The notes under the pieces were generated by a model that had not been told where the DNA came from, did no database searches, and saw nothing but the letters and a program-made list of their open reading frames with translations. A stretch of DNA of 64,000 bases from WHSW01 sp963851045 (GTDB taxonomy: Bacteria > Actinomycetota > Thermoleophilia > Solirubrobacterales > 70-9): positions 310,001-374,000 of the forward strand of contig CAWKNC010000001.1 of NCBI GenBank assembly GCA_963851045.1, written 5' to 3'. Position numbers and translations under genes: made by a program. Shown here piece after piece: positions 1 through 7,979 of the stretch. How positions within the stretch are numbered: position 1 is the stretch's first letter; each line of letters starts with the position of its first letter.

Positions 1-508
1 CGCCTACTACGAGCCGCTCACCGTTCGGGACTCGTCGCTTTCGGCCTGCACCCAGGCGGTGATAGCGGCTGAGGTCGGTCACCTCGATCTCGCCTTCGAG
101 TACATGACCGAGGCGGCGTTGATGGATCTCGACGACCTCGAGCACAACGCCGCCGACGGGATCCACATGGCCTCGCTTGCCGGTGCCTGGATCGCTGCCG
201 TGGCGGGCTTTGGCGGCATGCGCGACCACTGGGGCAAGCTGAGCTTCAAGCCCAGACTGCCCTCGCAGCTCACGCGGTTGCGCTATCGCCTCGCCTTTCG
301 ACACCGCGTGATCGAGGTCGTTGTCACCCAAAAGACGGTCACCTACGCCCTGCGCTCGGGCGATCCGCTGGAGATCACCCATTACGACGAAGTGCTCGAG
401 GCGCGCGAGGGCGAGACGATCGAGCGGCCCATTCCACCGCTGCATGCCGGACCGGCGCCGAAGCAGCCGACGCACCGCGGACCGCTCGGCGCGCGCGGAA
501 TCGGGTAG
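1..508 (+). CDS. Glycoside hydrolase family 65 protein, C-terminal part (partial)
   Basis: The frame is already open at base 2 and runs to a TAG at 506-508, giving the last 168 residues of a gene that begins before the window. The first visible residues, YYEPLTVRDSSLS, match the conserved end of the GH65 (alpha/alpha)6 barrel. They are followed by a helical segment and then a C-terminal beta-rich module (around LSFKPRLP and LRYRLAFRHR) typical of the family. GH65 enzymes phosphorolyse or hydrolyse alpha-glucosides such as maltose, trehalose or kojibiose. The visible part does not show which substrate is used, nor the catalytic acid. The last 20 residues are a Pro/Arg/Gly-rich tail. The next gene starts 10 bases later on the same strand, so the two may be cotranscribed. 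Confidence 0.85.
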   Translation, partial: AYYEPLTVRDSSLSACTQAVIAAEVGHLDLAFEYMTEAALMDLDDLEHNAADGIHMASLAGAWIAAVAGFGGMRDHWGKLSFKPRLPSQLTRLRYRLAFRHRVIEVVVTQKTVTYALRSGDPLEITHYDEVLEAREGETIERPIPPLHAGPAPKQPTHRGPLGARGIG

Positions 509-518
509 AAGGGCCGCA

Positions 519-1286
519 ATGAGCCTCGACCTCGACCGACCGGTTCGGCGGCTATTGCCCGACTGCTCCGAGACCACGATCGCCGCTGAGCTCGCCGGGC
601 TCGACCTGGTTGCCCAGGCACGAGACGATCGCCCGTACGTCATCACCAACTTCGCCCTGACGCTCGACGGCCACGCGACGATCTCCGGCAGGTCCGGGGC
701 GATCGGCACCGACACCGACACCGCCATGCTCGTCGGCCTGCGCACGCGTGTCGACGCGGTCATGATCGGGGCCGGGACCATGCGCGCGGAACGCTACGGC
801 CGCGTCGTCGGCGACCCGGCCAAGCGAGAGCAGCGCGAACGCGACGGATTGGCCCACGACCCGCTGATGGTGATCGTCTCGGGTCGGCTCGAGCTGCCGT
901 GGGACGCGCCGCTTTTCACCGAGGGGCACGGCGAGATCGTTATCGCGACGGTCTCCGACGAGGAGCCGCCTCCCACCGAGACAGCGCTGGATGTGGTGCG
1001 CCATCGCGGCGATCTCGACCTGGCCGCGCTACTCGCTCACCTGCGCGCCGATCGCGGCGTGAGGTCGCTGCTCTGCGAGGGCGGCCCGCGTCTTCACGGT
1101 CAGCTCGTGGACGAAGGCCTCGTTGACGAGCTCTTCGTCACCCACGCGCCAAAGCTCGGCGGCGGTGTCGGGCCGGGTCTGATCTCCGGGCTTGAGGAGT
1201 CGGAGCGCCCGCTCGACATCGGCTGGCTGCTCGCGGAGCCGCAGACGGGTGAGATGTTCGCGCGGTACCTGGTCGCCGGCGACTGA
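519..1286 (+). CDS. RibD C-terminal domain (dihydrofolate-reductase-fold) reductase
   Basis: A 255-residue protein with the RibD_C/DHFR-like fold. The segment YVITNFALTLDG (about 40-51), the DAVMIGAGTMRAERYG segment (about 79-94) that forms the NADPH pocket, and CEGGP (about 188-192) are the hallmark motifs. Family members reduce the ribosylamino-pyrimidine intermediate of riboflavin synthesis or related pterin/flavin substrates with NADPH. There is no N-terminal deaminase domain and no other rib gene nearby, so a role in riboflavin synthesis is only one possibility. I chose the ATG at 519 because upstream codons in this frame read through the end of the GH65 gene and encode Arg-rich nonsense. 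It follows GH65 by 10 bases. Confidence 0.85.
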   Translation: MSLDLDRPVRRLLPDCSETTIAAELAGLDLVAQARDDRPYVITNFALTLDGHATISGRSGAIGTDTDTAMLVGLRTRVDAVMIGAGTMRAERYGRVVGDPAKREQRERDGLAHDPLMVIVSGRLELPWDAPLFTEGHGEIVIATVSDEEPPPTETALDVVRHRGDLDLAALLAHLRADRGVRSLLCEGGPRLHGQLVDEGLVDELFVTHAPKLGGGVGPGLISGLEESERPLDIGWLLAEPQTGEMFARYLVAGD

Positions 1287-1295
1287 GGCTGGCGG

Positions 1296-3785
1296 CTAGA
1301 GACAGGGACGGGCTCGGAGCGTTGCCCTGCGAGCCGCGAAGCGCACGCTGAGCACCCCTCGCTTCCTGGCGAAGTCCCAGCGGTCGCGGTCGAGCAACGC
1401 GCCATCGAGCTCGATCGCGCAGGGAACGAAGGGGCGCCTCAGGGTCGCGAGCGTTGCCTCGAGCTCGTAGGTCCGCTTGGTCTTGCCGCGGACCTCGAGA
1501 GTCCAGCCGCCCGTGTCCTCGCTGGAGCGAAGCTGCTCGCGGCGATAGAACCACGACCTGCTGTTCCCCCGCGGGAAAGCAAGGAGGCGGAGCTTGCGAC
1601 GGGCGTCGGCAAGGCTGACGAGGCCGTTGACATCGCGTCCGTAGGGCGCCAGCGTGTCGACCTTCGCGGGCAGCAGCGCCAGGGTCGCGCCAGCGCGGAC
1701 CATCAGCGGCAGTTCGTCGAGCGGCGCGGGAACGTTGGTGTTGCGGCGTCCACGCAGCAGCTTCAACTCACGCAGGGCGACCTTCCCCGACCCCGGGCGG
1801 TAGACGGCCGACCGCCAGAGGTCCACCCAGCGGCCGCGCGGCAGATAGACGGAGCGGCTGGTCGCGCCAGCCTCGAGCACGGGGGCGGCGAGCAGGTCGG
1901 GCCCGAGGAGGAACTCGTCGTTCGTCGCGAGGGCGCGAGAGTCGCGCGGGTGGACCAGGCCCAATTGCCGCATCGGCGGCATGCCGGTGGCGCGGTAGGT
2001 CGCCAACGCGGCGGTCAGGTACGGGTAGAGCTGGGTGTGAAGCTTCGCGTAGCGGCGCCAGTTGTCGAGCTGGTCGGCATCGATCACCTGCGGGCGGGCC
2101 TTCGACGGGACAGCGACGCCGTTGGCCTGCGTGCGCATGACCGGCGATACGGCTCCGAGCTGGACCCAGCGGGTGAGCAGCTCCGGTGTGAGGCGGTTGG
2201 CGCCGAGCGCGAAGAACCCGCCGATGTCCGAGCCCCAGATCCCGATGCCAGAGGCGCCCGCGGACAGCGCCTGGGTGAGCGTTGAACGCAGCCCGTCGAA
2301 GCCGAAGCTGGTCGTCGGGTCGCCGCCCCAGACGACCTGCGCGCAGCGCGCGGAGCCGGTCCAGCCCGAGCGCTGGTAGCGGACGATCGGGCGATCCTGC
2401 TCCGTGATCGCTTCAAACGCGCCGCAGTGGTACTGGGTCGCGTACGGGTTGTGAACGCTCGTGCCGGGGACGTCGTCGCCCGAGATCGAGTCGAGCGGCG
2501 TGTATTCGCCAAAGTCCTCCATCCAGCCGTCGTAGCCGACGTTGATGGCCTCGTCGAGAAGCTCCGCGTATCGCTCGCGCCCGGCGGCTCTGAGGAAATC
2601 GAACTGCCCGACCAAAAACGCCTGGTCGACATCGGCTCCGTAGCGGTAGAGGTAGGGGTTGCCGGAGGAGTCCCTCGTGAGCGCGCCGGAGTCAGCGGCG
2701 CGGTCGAAAGCCGGCTGATAGCTCGAGCAGATCATCGGGTTGAAGTAGGTGGTGATCGCGACGCCGGCACCGTGAGCGGCCGCAACCCGGCCCCGCTCGG
2801 CGTCGCCCTGGGGAACCTGGTCTCCGCATGGCAGGTAGTGGGTGTAGGTCTGCAGCGCGGAGACAGGGGCGTCGGCGGCGTGCAGGCGCTCGAGCTCAGC
2901 GCCGGCATCGTCATCTGCCTGATACCACGGACCGAGTAGCCACGGGGAGGCCGGTGGGGGCTGGCGACCCGTCGCGGCCGTGAAGCGTCGCAGCGCGTCT
3001 GCGGGCCTCGGCCCGGCAAAGAAACGCAGCGAGAGACGGTCGACGGCTGAGACGATCGGGGCTCCGCTCTCGCCCTCAGGAGCGCTCACGACCTCGACAC
3101 TCCAGGCATCGTCCACCTCCGATCCCAGGTGGAAGTAGCTGGTCTGTGGGTTGTCGACCAACACGCCATAGCCGGCGCTCGACAGCAACCAGGGAACCGG
3201 GTAGTACGTCGCGTCGGTATGGCCATCGCGCAGGCCCCACGGCGGAGCGACGAGGTTGATCAGCGGGTACTCCTCGGCCTGGTAGGGGCCGTCGGAGACG
3301 TAGTTCTCGACGGTCGATCCGCTCTGATCGACGGCGTTCGATCGCTCCCCGAAGCCGAAGTAGCGCTCGTTGCGACGAGCGACGAACCCAACGCCGACCG
3401 CCTCCGGCGCTGGCGAGCCAGAAACCGCTGCCTCGAGGCCGATCTGCCCGGCGCCCACGCGTGAGATGCTCAGCTCGATCGTTCTGGCGGCATCGGTGGT
3501 TGCCAGCTTGGCCGTGTAGCCCGACCCAGATCGCCGCGATGTGATCACCCTCGTTGCGTGCTGCCAACCCGCCGCGGTGCGAAAGCCGAGGGGGCCGCCG
3601 GAGCCGACGCCGGAGCCGTCGAGCTCGGCGAGAACCGTCCTGTCATCTCGGCCGCTGAGTGTGAGTCTCCAGGGATCGGCGGTGACCTCTGCCCGAAGCG
3701 CCCCCGCGTCCACGACGGTTGCAGCCTGCGCTTGTGCGGCGAGCGCGCCGGCAAGCACGGCCGTGACGGCTACGAGCGTTCTCAC
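1296..3785 (-). CDS. Secreted glycoside hydrolase family 31 enzyme (alpha-glucosidase-like)
   Basis: An 829-residue protein with an N-terminal signal peptide (MRTLVAVTAVLAGALAAQAQA) and therefore probably exported. The GH31 catalytic domain spans about 270-640. The nucleophile lies in WMEDFGEYTP (Asp424) and the likely acid/base is Asp489 in VVWGGDP. GIGIWGSDIGGF (about 513-524) is another family block. WMEDFGE is closest to the sulfoquinovosidase-like branch, but the QDW...R...W substrate motif of E. coli YihQ is replaced by LQTYTHYLPCGDQ, so I do not assign that specificity. A beta-sandwich region follows. Translation starts at a GTG whose GTGA overlaps the stop of the upstream membrane protein, implying coupling in the operon that also holds the nucleotide-sugar dehydrogenase. 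Confidence 0.9.
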   Translation of the reverse strand: MRTLVAVTAVLAGALAAQAQAATVVDAGALRAEVTADPWRLTLSGRDDRTVLAELDGSGVGSGGPLGFRTAAGWQHATRVITSRRSGSGYTAKLATTDAARTIELSISRVGAGQIGLEAAVSGSPAPEAVGVGFVARRNERYFGFGERSNAVDQSGSTVENYVSDGPYQAEEYPLINLVAPPWGLRDGHTDATYYPVPWLLSSAGYGVLVDNPQTSYFHLGSEVDDAWSVEVVSAPEGESGAPIVSAVDRLSLRFFAGPRPADALRRFTAATGRQPPPASPWLLGPWYQADDDAGAELERLHAADAPVSALQTYTHYLPCGDQVPQGDAERGRVAAAHGAGVAITTYFNPMICSSYQPAFDRAADSGALTRDSSGNPYLYRYGADVDQAFLVGQFDFLRAAGRERYAELLDEAINVGYDGWMEDFGEYTPLDSISGDDVPGTSVHNPYATQYHCGAFEAITEQDRPIVRYQRSGWTGSARCAQVVWGGDPTTSFGFDGLRSTLTQALSAGASGIGIWGSDIGGFFALGANRLTPELLTRWVQLGAVSPVMRTQANGVAVPSKARPQVIDADQLDNWRRYAKLHTQLYPYLTAALATYRATGMPPMRQLGLVHPRDSRALATNDEFLLGPDLLAAPVLEAGATSRSVYLPRGRWVDLWRSAVYRPGSGKVALRELKLLRGRRNTNVPAPLDELPLMVRAGATLALLPAKVDTLAPYGRDVNGLVSLADARRKLRLLAFPRGNSRSWFYRREQLRSSEDTGGWTLEVRGKTKRTYELEATLATLRRPFVPCAIELDGALLDRDRWDFARKRGVLSVRFAARRATLRARPCL

Positions 3786-4489
3786 ACCGGGCTTGCCGGC
3801 ATGTAGGTGCCGTGTACGTCTGGGATCAGTCCAGCGCGCTCGGACTGGCGCTCGCCGCGGCGCAGCATCCGTAGCGCGAGGATCGCTGCCCCGAGCAGCG
3901 CCGCGCTGCCGAAACTGATCTGGACGCTGAGCAGACCCTCGCGCGTCCAGTAGACGTCCTCGAGCTGCAGGAGCAGCGCGGCCTCATCAAGCGTCAGGCC
4001 GATCCCGGCCCCGAACGGAATGGCGAGGAACTCCTCCAGGCGCTGGTCGGAGGTCACGAGCCCGGCGCCACCGGTGGCGAAGGCGAGAGCGATCCCCGGG
4101 ACGAAATGGTGGACGTGGCGGCCGCGCACGCGGACGTTTCCGGCCGGCCACCAACCCCCGCGGATGCCCCAGGTCGAGAAACGGACGGCGATGAAGGCGC
4201 CCGTGAAGCCGCTGAGGATGTTGAAGAGGACGGCCTCGCGCTTGCTCGCTGCGGCAAAGGCCTCGCGCGCGACGGTGACCGTGTCGTGCGTGGCAAGCGT
4301 CGCCGTCTCGAGCGCGTGCTCAGCGGTCTCGATTACACCGGCGGTGTCGGCCGCCGCATTCCGGCGCCGGACCAGGCGCAGGAACTGGTCGCCGATGACG
4401 GCGCCGGTTGTCGCCGCGGCGGCGAAGCCGAGCGTCAGCGTCAGCGCATCGGCGCGGCGAGAGGGCGTTTGACGGAAGGGCCAGGCGAT
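3782..4489 (-). CDS. Integral membrane protein with HHFVPG motif, start codon unclear
   Basis: The frame is open from the dehydrogenase stop codon (4499-4501) to a TGA at 3782. It encodes a hydrophobic protein with an N-terminal TM helix (ALTLTLGFAAAATTGAVIG), a central segment, the conserved block GRHVHHFVPGIALAFATGG, a second conserved block LTLDEAALLLQLEDVYWT, and a C-terminal TM helix. This architecture recurs in actinobacterial integral membrane proteins of unknown function. There is no in-frame ATG, GTG or TTG before a GTG at 4127-4129, which would remove about half the conserved domain. Non-canonical candidates are ATC (4487-4489) or CTG (4442-4444, 4436-4438). The end given here assumes the ATC. 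An assembly error is an alternative. The stop overlaps the GH31 start. Confidence 0.6.
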   Translation of the reverse strand: MAWPFRQTPSRRADALTLTLGFAAAATTGAVIGDQFLRLVRRRNAAADTAGVIETAEHALETATLATHDTVTVAREAFAAASKREAVLFNILSGFTGAFIAVRFSTWGIRGGWWPAGNVRVRGRHVHHFVPGIALAFATGGAGLVTSDQRLEEFLAIPFGAGIGLTLDEAALLLQLEDVYWTREGLLSVQISFGSAALLGAAILALRMLRRGERQSERAGLIPDVHGTYMPASPV

Positions 4490-4498
4490 CCGTGAAGG

Positions 4499-5746
4499 CT
4501 AAAGGCGCACGACGTTCCCGGCGGCGATTCCGCGGGTTGTGCCACGAAAGTCGAGCACCAGGGGCGCCTCGTCCACGACACGCTGGAAGTCGATCTCGCC
4601 GTGCGCGGTGACGACGCAGGCGATGTCGCAGCTGCTGAGACCATCGTCAAGCGCCACCGAGCTGAGGCCGTGCTCCTTCAACTCCGCGACGTGGGGGTCG
4701 TGGTAGGCGACCTCGGCGCCGAGCTCGGTGAGCAGGTGGATGATCTTCAGCGCCGGGGCCTCGCGCATGTCACCGACGCCCGCCTTGTACGAGACGCCGA
4801 GAAGCAGCACACGCGATCCGCGGACCGGCTTGCCGACATCGTTGAGCGCCCGCCCGACGCGATCGACGCAGTAGTGCGGCTGCTGCTCGTTGACCTTGCC
4901 GGCGAGCTCAATGAACTCGGCGGGGAAGTCGTACTCGCGGGCCTTGAAGGCCAAATAGAAGGGATCGACCGGCAGGCAGTGCCCTCCCATCCCGGGCCCC
5001 GGCTCGAAGCGCATGAACCCGTAGGGCTTGGTCGAAGCAGCGTCGATCACCTCCCAGAGGTCGATCTGCATCCGGTCGCACAACACCGCGAGCTCGTTGA
5101 CCAGGGCGATGTTGACCGAGCGGAAGATGTTCTCGAGCAGCTTCGTCATCTCCGCCGCCTCGGGCGTCGAGACCTCAACGACCTCGTCGCAGATCGTGGC
5201 GTAGAGGTCGCGGGCCCTCGTGCGGCACGCCTCGGTGAGGCCGCCGACGACCTTCGGCGTGGTGCGAACGTCGTAGTCGGTGCGACCGGGGTCGATCCGC
5301 TCCGGGGAGAAGGCGAGCTGGAAGTCCTCACCGGCGGTCAGTCCTGACTCCTCGAGGATCGGCAGCAGCCGCTCGCGGGTGGTGCCCGGGTAGGTGGTCG
5401 ACTCGAGCACGACGAGCTGGCCCTTGCGCAGGACGCCCGCGAGCGCCCGCGCGGCCTCCGAGACATAGGAGAGATCAGGCTCGCGCTGGTTGGCAAGGGG
5501 CGTCGGCACGCAGATCAAAACCGCATCGCACTCCGCCAGGGGCGCGGCCTCGGTAGTTGCGAGCAGGCGGTCGCCGATCGCGGCGATCCGCTCATCGGGA
5601 ACGTCTTCGATTCGGCTGTGCCCGGCCGTGAGTCCCTCGACCGTGCGACGGTCGACATCGAGTCCGACAACGTCGTGACCCTGCTCTGCGAAGGCGACGG
5701 CAAGCGGCAGGCCGACGTAGCCGAGGCCGATGATTCCTACTTTCAT
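4499..5746 (-). CDS. UDP-N-acetylglucosamine 6-dehydrogenase-type nucleotide sugar dehydrogenase (WbpA/WecC-like)
   Basis: A 415-residue NAD-dependent dehydrogenase. The Rossmann motif GLGYVGLP is at 7-14, the central-domain block EMTKLLENIFRSVN at about 199-212, and the catalytic cysteine is Cys257 in GMGGHCLPVDP. The C-terminal UDP-binding domain has LGVSYKAGVGDMREAPA. The enzyme oxidises C6 of a UDP- or GDP-sugar in two steps to the uronic acid, feeding surface polysaccharide synthesis. The FEPGPGMGGHCLPVDP form is typical of the UDP-HexNAc (WbpA/WecC) branch rather than UDP-glucose dehydrogenase, but substrate choice is inference. It begins with ATG 12 bases after the stop of a small upstream protein and is followed in frame by a membrane protein. 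Confidence 0.9.
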   Translation of the reverse strand: MKVGIIGLGYVGLPLAVAFAEQGHDVVGLDVDRRTVEGLTAGHSRIEDVPDERIAAIGDRLLATTEAAPLAECDAVLICVPTPLANQREPDLSYVSEAARALAGVLRKGQLVVLESTTYPGTTRERLLPILEESGLTAGEDFQLAFSPERIDPGRTDYDVRTTPKVVGGLTEACRTRARDLYATICDEVVEVSTPEAAEMTKLLENIFRSVNIALVNELAVLCDRMQIDLWEVIDAASTKPYGFMRFEPGPGMGGHCLPVDPFYLAFKAREYDFPAEFIELAGKVNEQQPHYCVDRVGRALNDVGKPVRGSRVLLLGVSYKAGVGDMREAPALKIIHLLTELGAEVAYHDPHVAELKEHGLSSVALDDGLSSCDIACVVTAHGEIDFQRVVDEAPLVLDFRGTTRGIAAGNVVRL

Positions 5747-5757
5747 GCGCGCGGAGT

Positions 5758-6033
5758 CTAGGCGGGCGGCGCGGCGAGCTGTGCCAGCACGCGCGCGTTC
5801 GGACTGCTTGAGCCGGTGGCCTCAGCCGTCGCCTCGAGCGGGATCAGCAGCTTTGTGGCGATGAGGGCCGCCGCGAGGGCGACCTCCGAGTCATCAGCGG
5901 CCACGACGAGGTCCGGCGGCGATGCCTGAAACTCCGCCTCCAGAGCCGTCAGAGCGACGGCAAGGAGCGCTGTGGCCCCGTTGTGGTCGGGGGTTGGCAC
6001 ACCTGCGTAGTTTGAGTCCACGACGACTTTCAC
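5758..6033 (-). CDS. Hypothetical 91-residue protein upstream of nucleotide-sugar dehydrogenase
   Basis: A GTG-initiated ORF beginning KVVVDSNYAGVPTPDHNG, with an alternating hydrophobic pattern and Ala-rich helices (ALLAVALTALEAEF, EVALAAALIATKLLIP). No family is recognised with confidence. It has no signal peptide and no obvious metal-binding motif. It is the first gene of the minus-strand operon and ends 11 bases before the dehydrogenase ATG, so a role in surface-sugar metabolism is possible by context only. Confidence 0.55.
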   Translation of the reverse strand: MKVVVDSNYAGVPTPDHNGATALLAVALTALEAEFQASPPDLVVAADDSEVALAAALIATKLLIPLEATAEATGSSSPNARVLAQLAAPPA

Positions 6034-6229
6034 GCCCTATCTCATACCAAGTTGGTCAAGAAAGTGGCTTGCCACTGGGGTTCCCCGCCCGGTGCGGTGG
6101 GTAGTCTTTTAAGCGATGAAGGCGATACTTGTTCCGTGGTCGCTGGGGGTGAGTGCCGCGAGGCACCTCGCCTGGTACGTCAATTACCAGGTCAATGGCG
6201 AGACTCGCCCGGCGTCCAGCATCGTCAGT
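6034..6229. other. Intergenic region upstream of the dehydrogenase operon
   Basis: This 196-base stretch lies between the divergent start of the 91-residue protein and the 3' end of the peptidase E-like gene. It contains a plus-strand ORF from ATG 6116 that runs into the neighbouring gene (44 codons to TAG at 6248-6250). Its start, MKAILVPWSLG, is moderately plausible, but there is no strong ribosome-binding site. I see no convincing hairpin terminator or repeat here. Confidence 0.4.
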
Positions 6230-7039
6230 TCACAGACGCCCGCTGCGTAGAGCCCGCACGGCGCGCAGCTCGAGCACCTCGTCCGGAATCTCATCGATCG
6301 CCGGCCGGGGGGACTCCAGCACGGCTGTGGGCAGCTGCGTTTCGGTGGCTCCGCCACCGTCGTCGGGCTCGATTCGCCAGACCGCCGGGCCCTCGTGTCC
6401 CGTGAAGGCCGAACCGATCTCACTTCCGCGGATCACGACGCCGGCACCGTCGTCGATTCCGTAGCCACGGATCCCGCGCGCGGCAGCCTGATCGAGCAGC
6501 GTGTGGCGGCGGTCGGTGTCGCGGTGGTAGTGGACGCTGAGAACTCCGGGAACGAGCCCGAGTCCCGGCACGAGCTTCGGCGTCCCGGCCGATCGGGTGA
6601 CACCCCACTCAAACCAGCACATCGCGCCGGCGCTTTGGCCTGCGAGGACCACACCACGTCGCCAGCACTCCGTGAGGACTCGATGGATGCCGTGAGCACG
6701 CCAGACGGCGAGGAGGTTCAGCATGCTGCCGCCGCCGACATAGATCAGATCCTGCGCGAGCAGGTGCGCCCGGAGATCAATCGCCTCGGTCTCGAGGCGA
6801 AACAACGAGACGTGCGAGAGGGCGCAGCGTCGGTCGGCGAAGTTCGAGCGGAACGCCGCGATCTGATCGGTCGGGTCTCCGCTCGCCGTCGGCAGAAGGC
6901 ACACCCGCAGCGGCTGATCCTCGGCGCCGGCAAGGCCGAGCATGTGGTCGCGGATTGCCTCATTGCCCATTCTGCGCGAGAACTCATGCCCGCCGAGCGC
7001 GAGAATCGTCCGCTCTGAGAGCGGCCGATCGGCCCCCAT
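6230..7039 (-). CDS. Peptidase E / cyanophycinase-family (S51) hydrolase, second copy
   Basis: A 269-residue S51-family protein. ILALGGHEF opens the fold, RVCLLPTASGD is at about 45-55, LIYVGGGSMLNLL at about 98-110, and the nucleophile Ser136 sits in GQSAGAMCW. Nearby SVHYHRD supplies the expected histidine. Family members cleave Asp-X dipeptides or beta-aspartyl peptides in the cytoplasm. The ATG overlaps the TGA of the preceding paralogue by one base (TGATG), indicating translational coupling and a tandem duplication. Compared with the upstream copy it keeps the GxSAG nucleophile elbow and has a longer C-terminus. Confidence 0.85.
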   Translation of the reverse strand: MGADRPLSERTILALGGHEFSRRMGNEAIRDHMLGLAGAEDQPLRVCLLPTASGDPTDQIAAFRSNFADRRCALSHVSLFRLETEAIDLRAHLLAQDLIYVGGGSMLNLLAVWRAHGIHRVLTECWRRGVVLAGQSAGAMCWFEWGVTRSAGTPKLVPGLGLVPGVLSVHYHRDTDRRHTLLDQAAARGIRGYGIDDGAGVVIRGSEIGSAFTGHEGPAVWRIEPDDGGGATETQLPTAVLESPRPAIDEIPDEVLELRAVRALRSGRL

Positions 7040-7794
7040 CAGGCCTCGGCCACAGCGGGCACCTGGGGGATGGGGCGCAGCAGCGGCACCGAGTCGGCGT
7101 CGTTGAGGTAGCGGGTCGCCAACTGCGTGGTGACGACGTGCCCGTGGCGAAGTCCGACCCGGTAGGCCCGCGCGCACGGCCGCGAGGCGACCACCTGGGC
7201 AACGTCCTCGCCGACGAAATGAAGCGCGGCGCCATCGTCCGCTGCGTAGGCGGTCGTCATGCCCTCGCGCAGCCAGCCGTGGAGCGCGTCGCGGCGCGTC
7301 GGCTCGCTGGAGTAATGCACAGTGTTCGTCCACGGCAAAAAGCCGAGGCCCTCGGTGCGCACCGGGGGTCCATGAAAGGTCGAGACCCCCTCGGTGAACC
7401 AGCAAAGCGAGCCGGCACTCAGACCGCAGAGGATCACGCCACGCTCCCAGCACTCGCGCAGGATCTCGTCAATCCCGTGGGCGCGCAGGACGCCAACCAA
7501 ACTGGTGACGCTGCCACCGCCGACGTAGATCAGGTCCTGGTCGAGCAGGTGCTCGCGGGGCTCCTTCGGCGCCCTCTCACGGCGAAACAGCGACAGATGC
7601 GACGGGATGCAGCGCTCTGCATCGAAGTGGCGGTAGAAGCGGACGATGTAGTGGTCGGCGTCGCCGCTGGCCGTTGGCAAGAAGCAGACCTTTGGACGCG
7701 GCTTTCCGGTGAGGTCGAGCACGAACTCGTCGAGCAGGGGGTTCCCCGCTTCCATTGAAAATCCGCCTCCTCCGAAGCTGACGATTTGGCGCAC
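7039..7794 (-). CDS. Peptidase E / cyanophycinase-family (S51) hydrolase, first copy
   Basis: A 251-residue S51-family serine hydrolase. The order of motifs is RQIVSFGGGGF (1-12), KVCFLPTASGD (35-45), LIYVGGGSVTSLV (88-100), and the nucleophile Ser126 in CGLSAGSLCW. NTVHYSSEP supplies the conserved His. I chose the GTG at 7792-7794 because the fold begins there. The frame stays open further upstream, but that stretch is unrelated and Arg-rich. It is followed with a one-base overlap by a paralogue. The two may act on different dipeptides; nothing in the sequence decides this. Confidence 0.85.
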   Translation of the reverse strand: MRQIVSFGGGGFSMEAGNPLLDEFVLDLTGKPRPKVCFLPTASGDADHYIVRFYRHFDAERCIPSHLSLFRRERAPKEPREHLLDQDLIYVGGGSVTSLVGVLRAHGIDEILRECWERGVILCGLSAGSLCWFTEGVSTFHGPPVRTEGLGFLPWTNTVHYSSEPTRRDALHGWLREGMTTAYAADDGAALHFVGEDVAQVVASRPCARAYRVGLRHGHVVTTQLATRYLNDADSVPLLRPIPQVPAVAEA

Positions 7795-7942
7795 AGCTGA
7801 CCCTCCACGCGTTTCACCGCTGGCAACTCTGAGTGGAGAATTCTGCGGGCACGGATGCGCCCGGTCTTTGTCCAGGTGTCGAGAGTTCCTCGGGGGACCC
7901 TGGACCGTCTGGCCGACGCCCGTGCGGCGAGCCGACGCCCAG

Positions 7943-7971
7943 TTGCATCCATTTCTCACCGGTCATAGGAT
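7943..7971 (+). promoter_or_regulatory. Predicted promoter of the lipoprotein gene (leaderless)
   Basis: A TTGCAT -35 box (7943-7948) and a TAGGAT -10 box (7966-7971) are separated by exactly 17 bases. A start point seven bases after the -10 would fall at about 7978-7980, on or next to the GTG at 7980. There is no Shine-Dalgarno sequence, which fits a leaderless mRNA. Confidence 0.55.
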
Positions 7972-7979
7972 GGTTGCTA

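Noticed and set aside
1296..3785. Sulfoquinovosidase assignment
   Set aside because: The sulfonate-binding residues of YihQ are not found, and no sulfoglycolysis genes are nearby.
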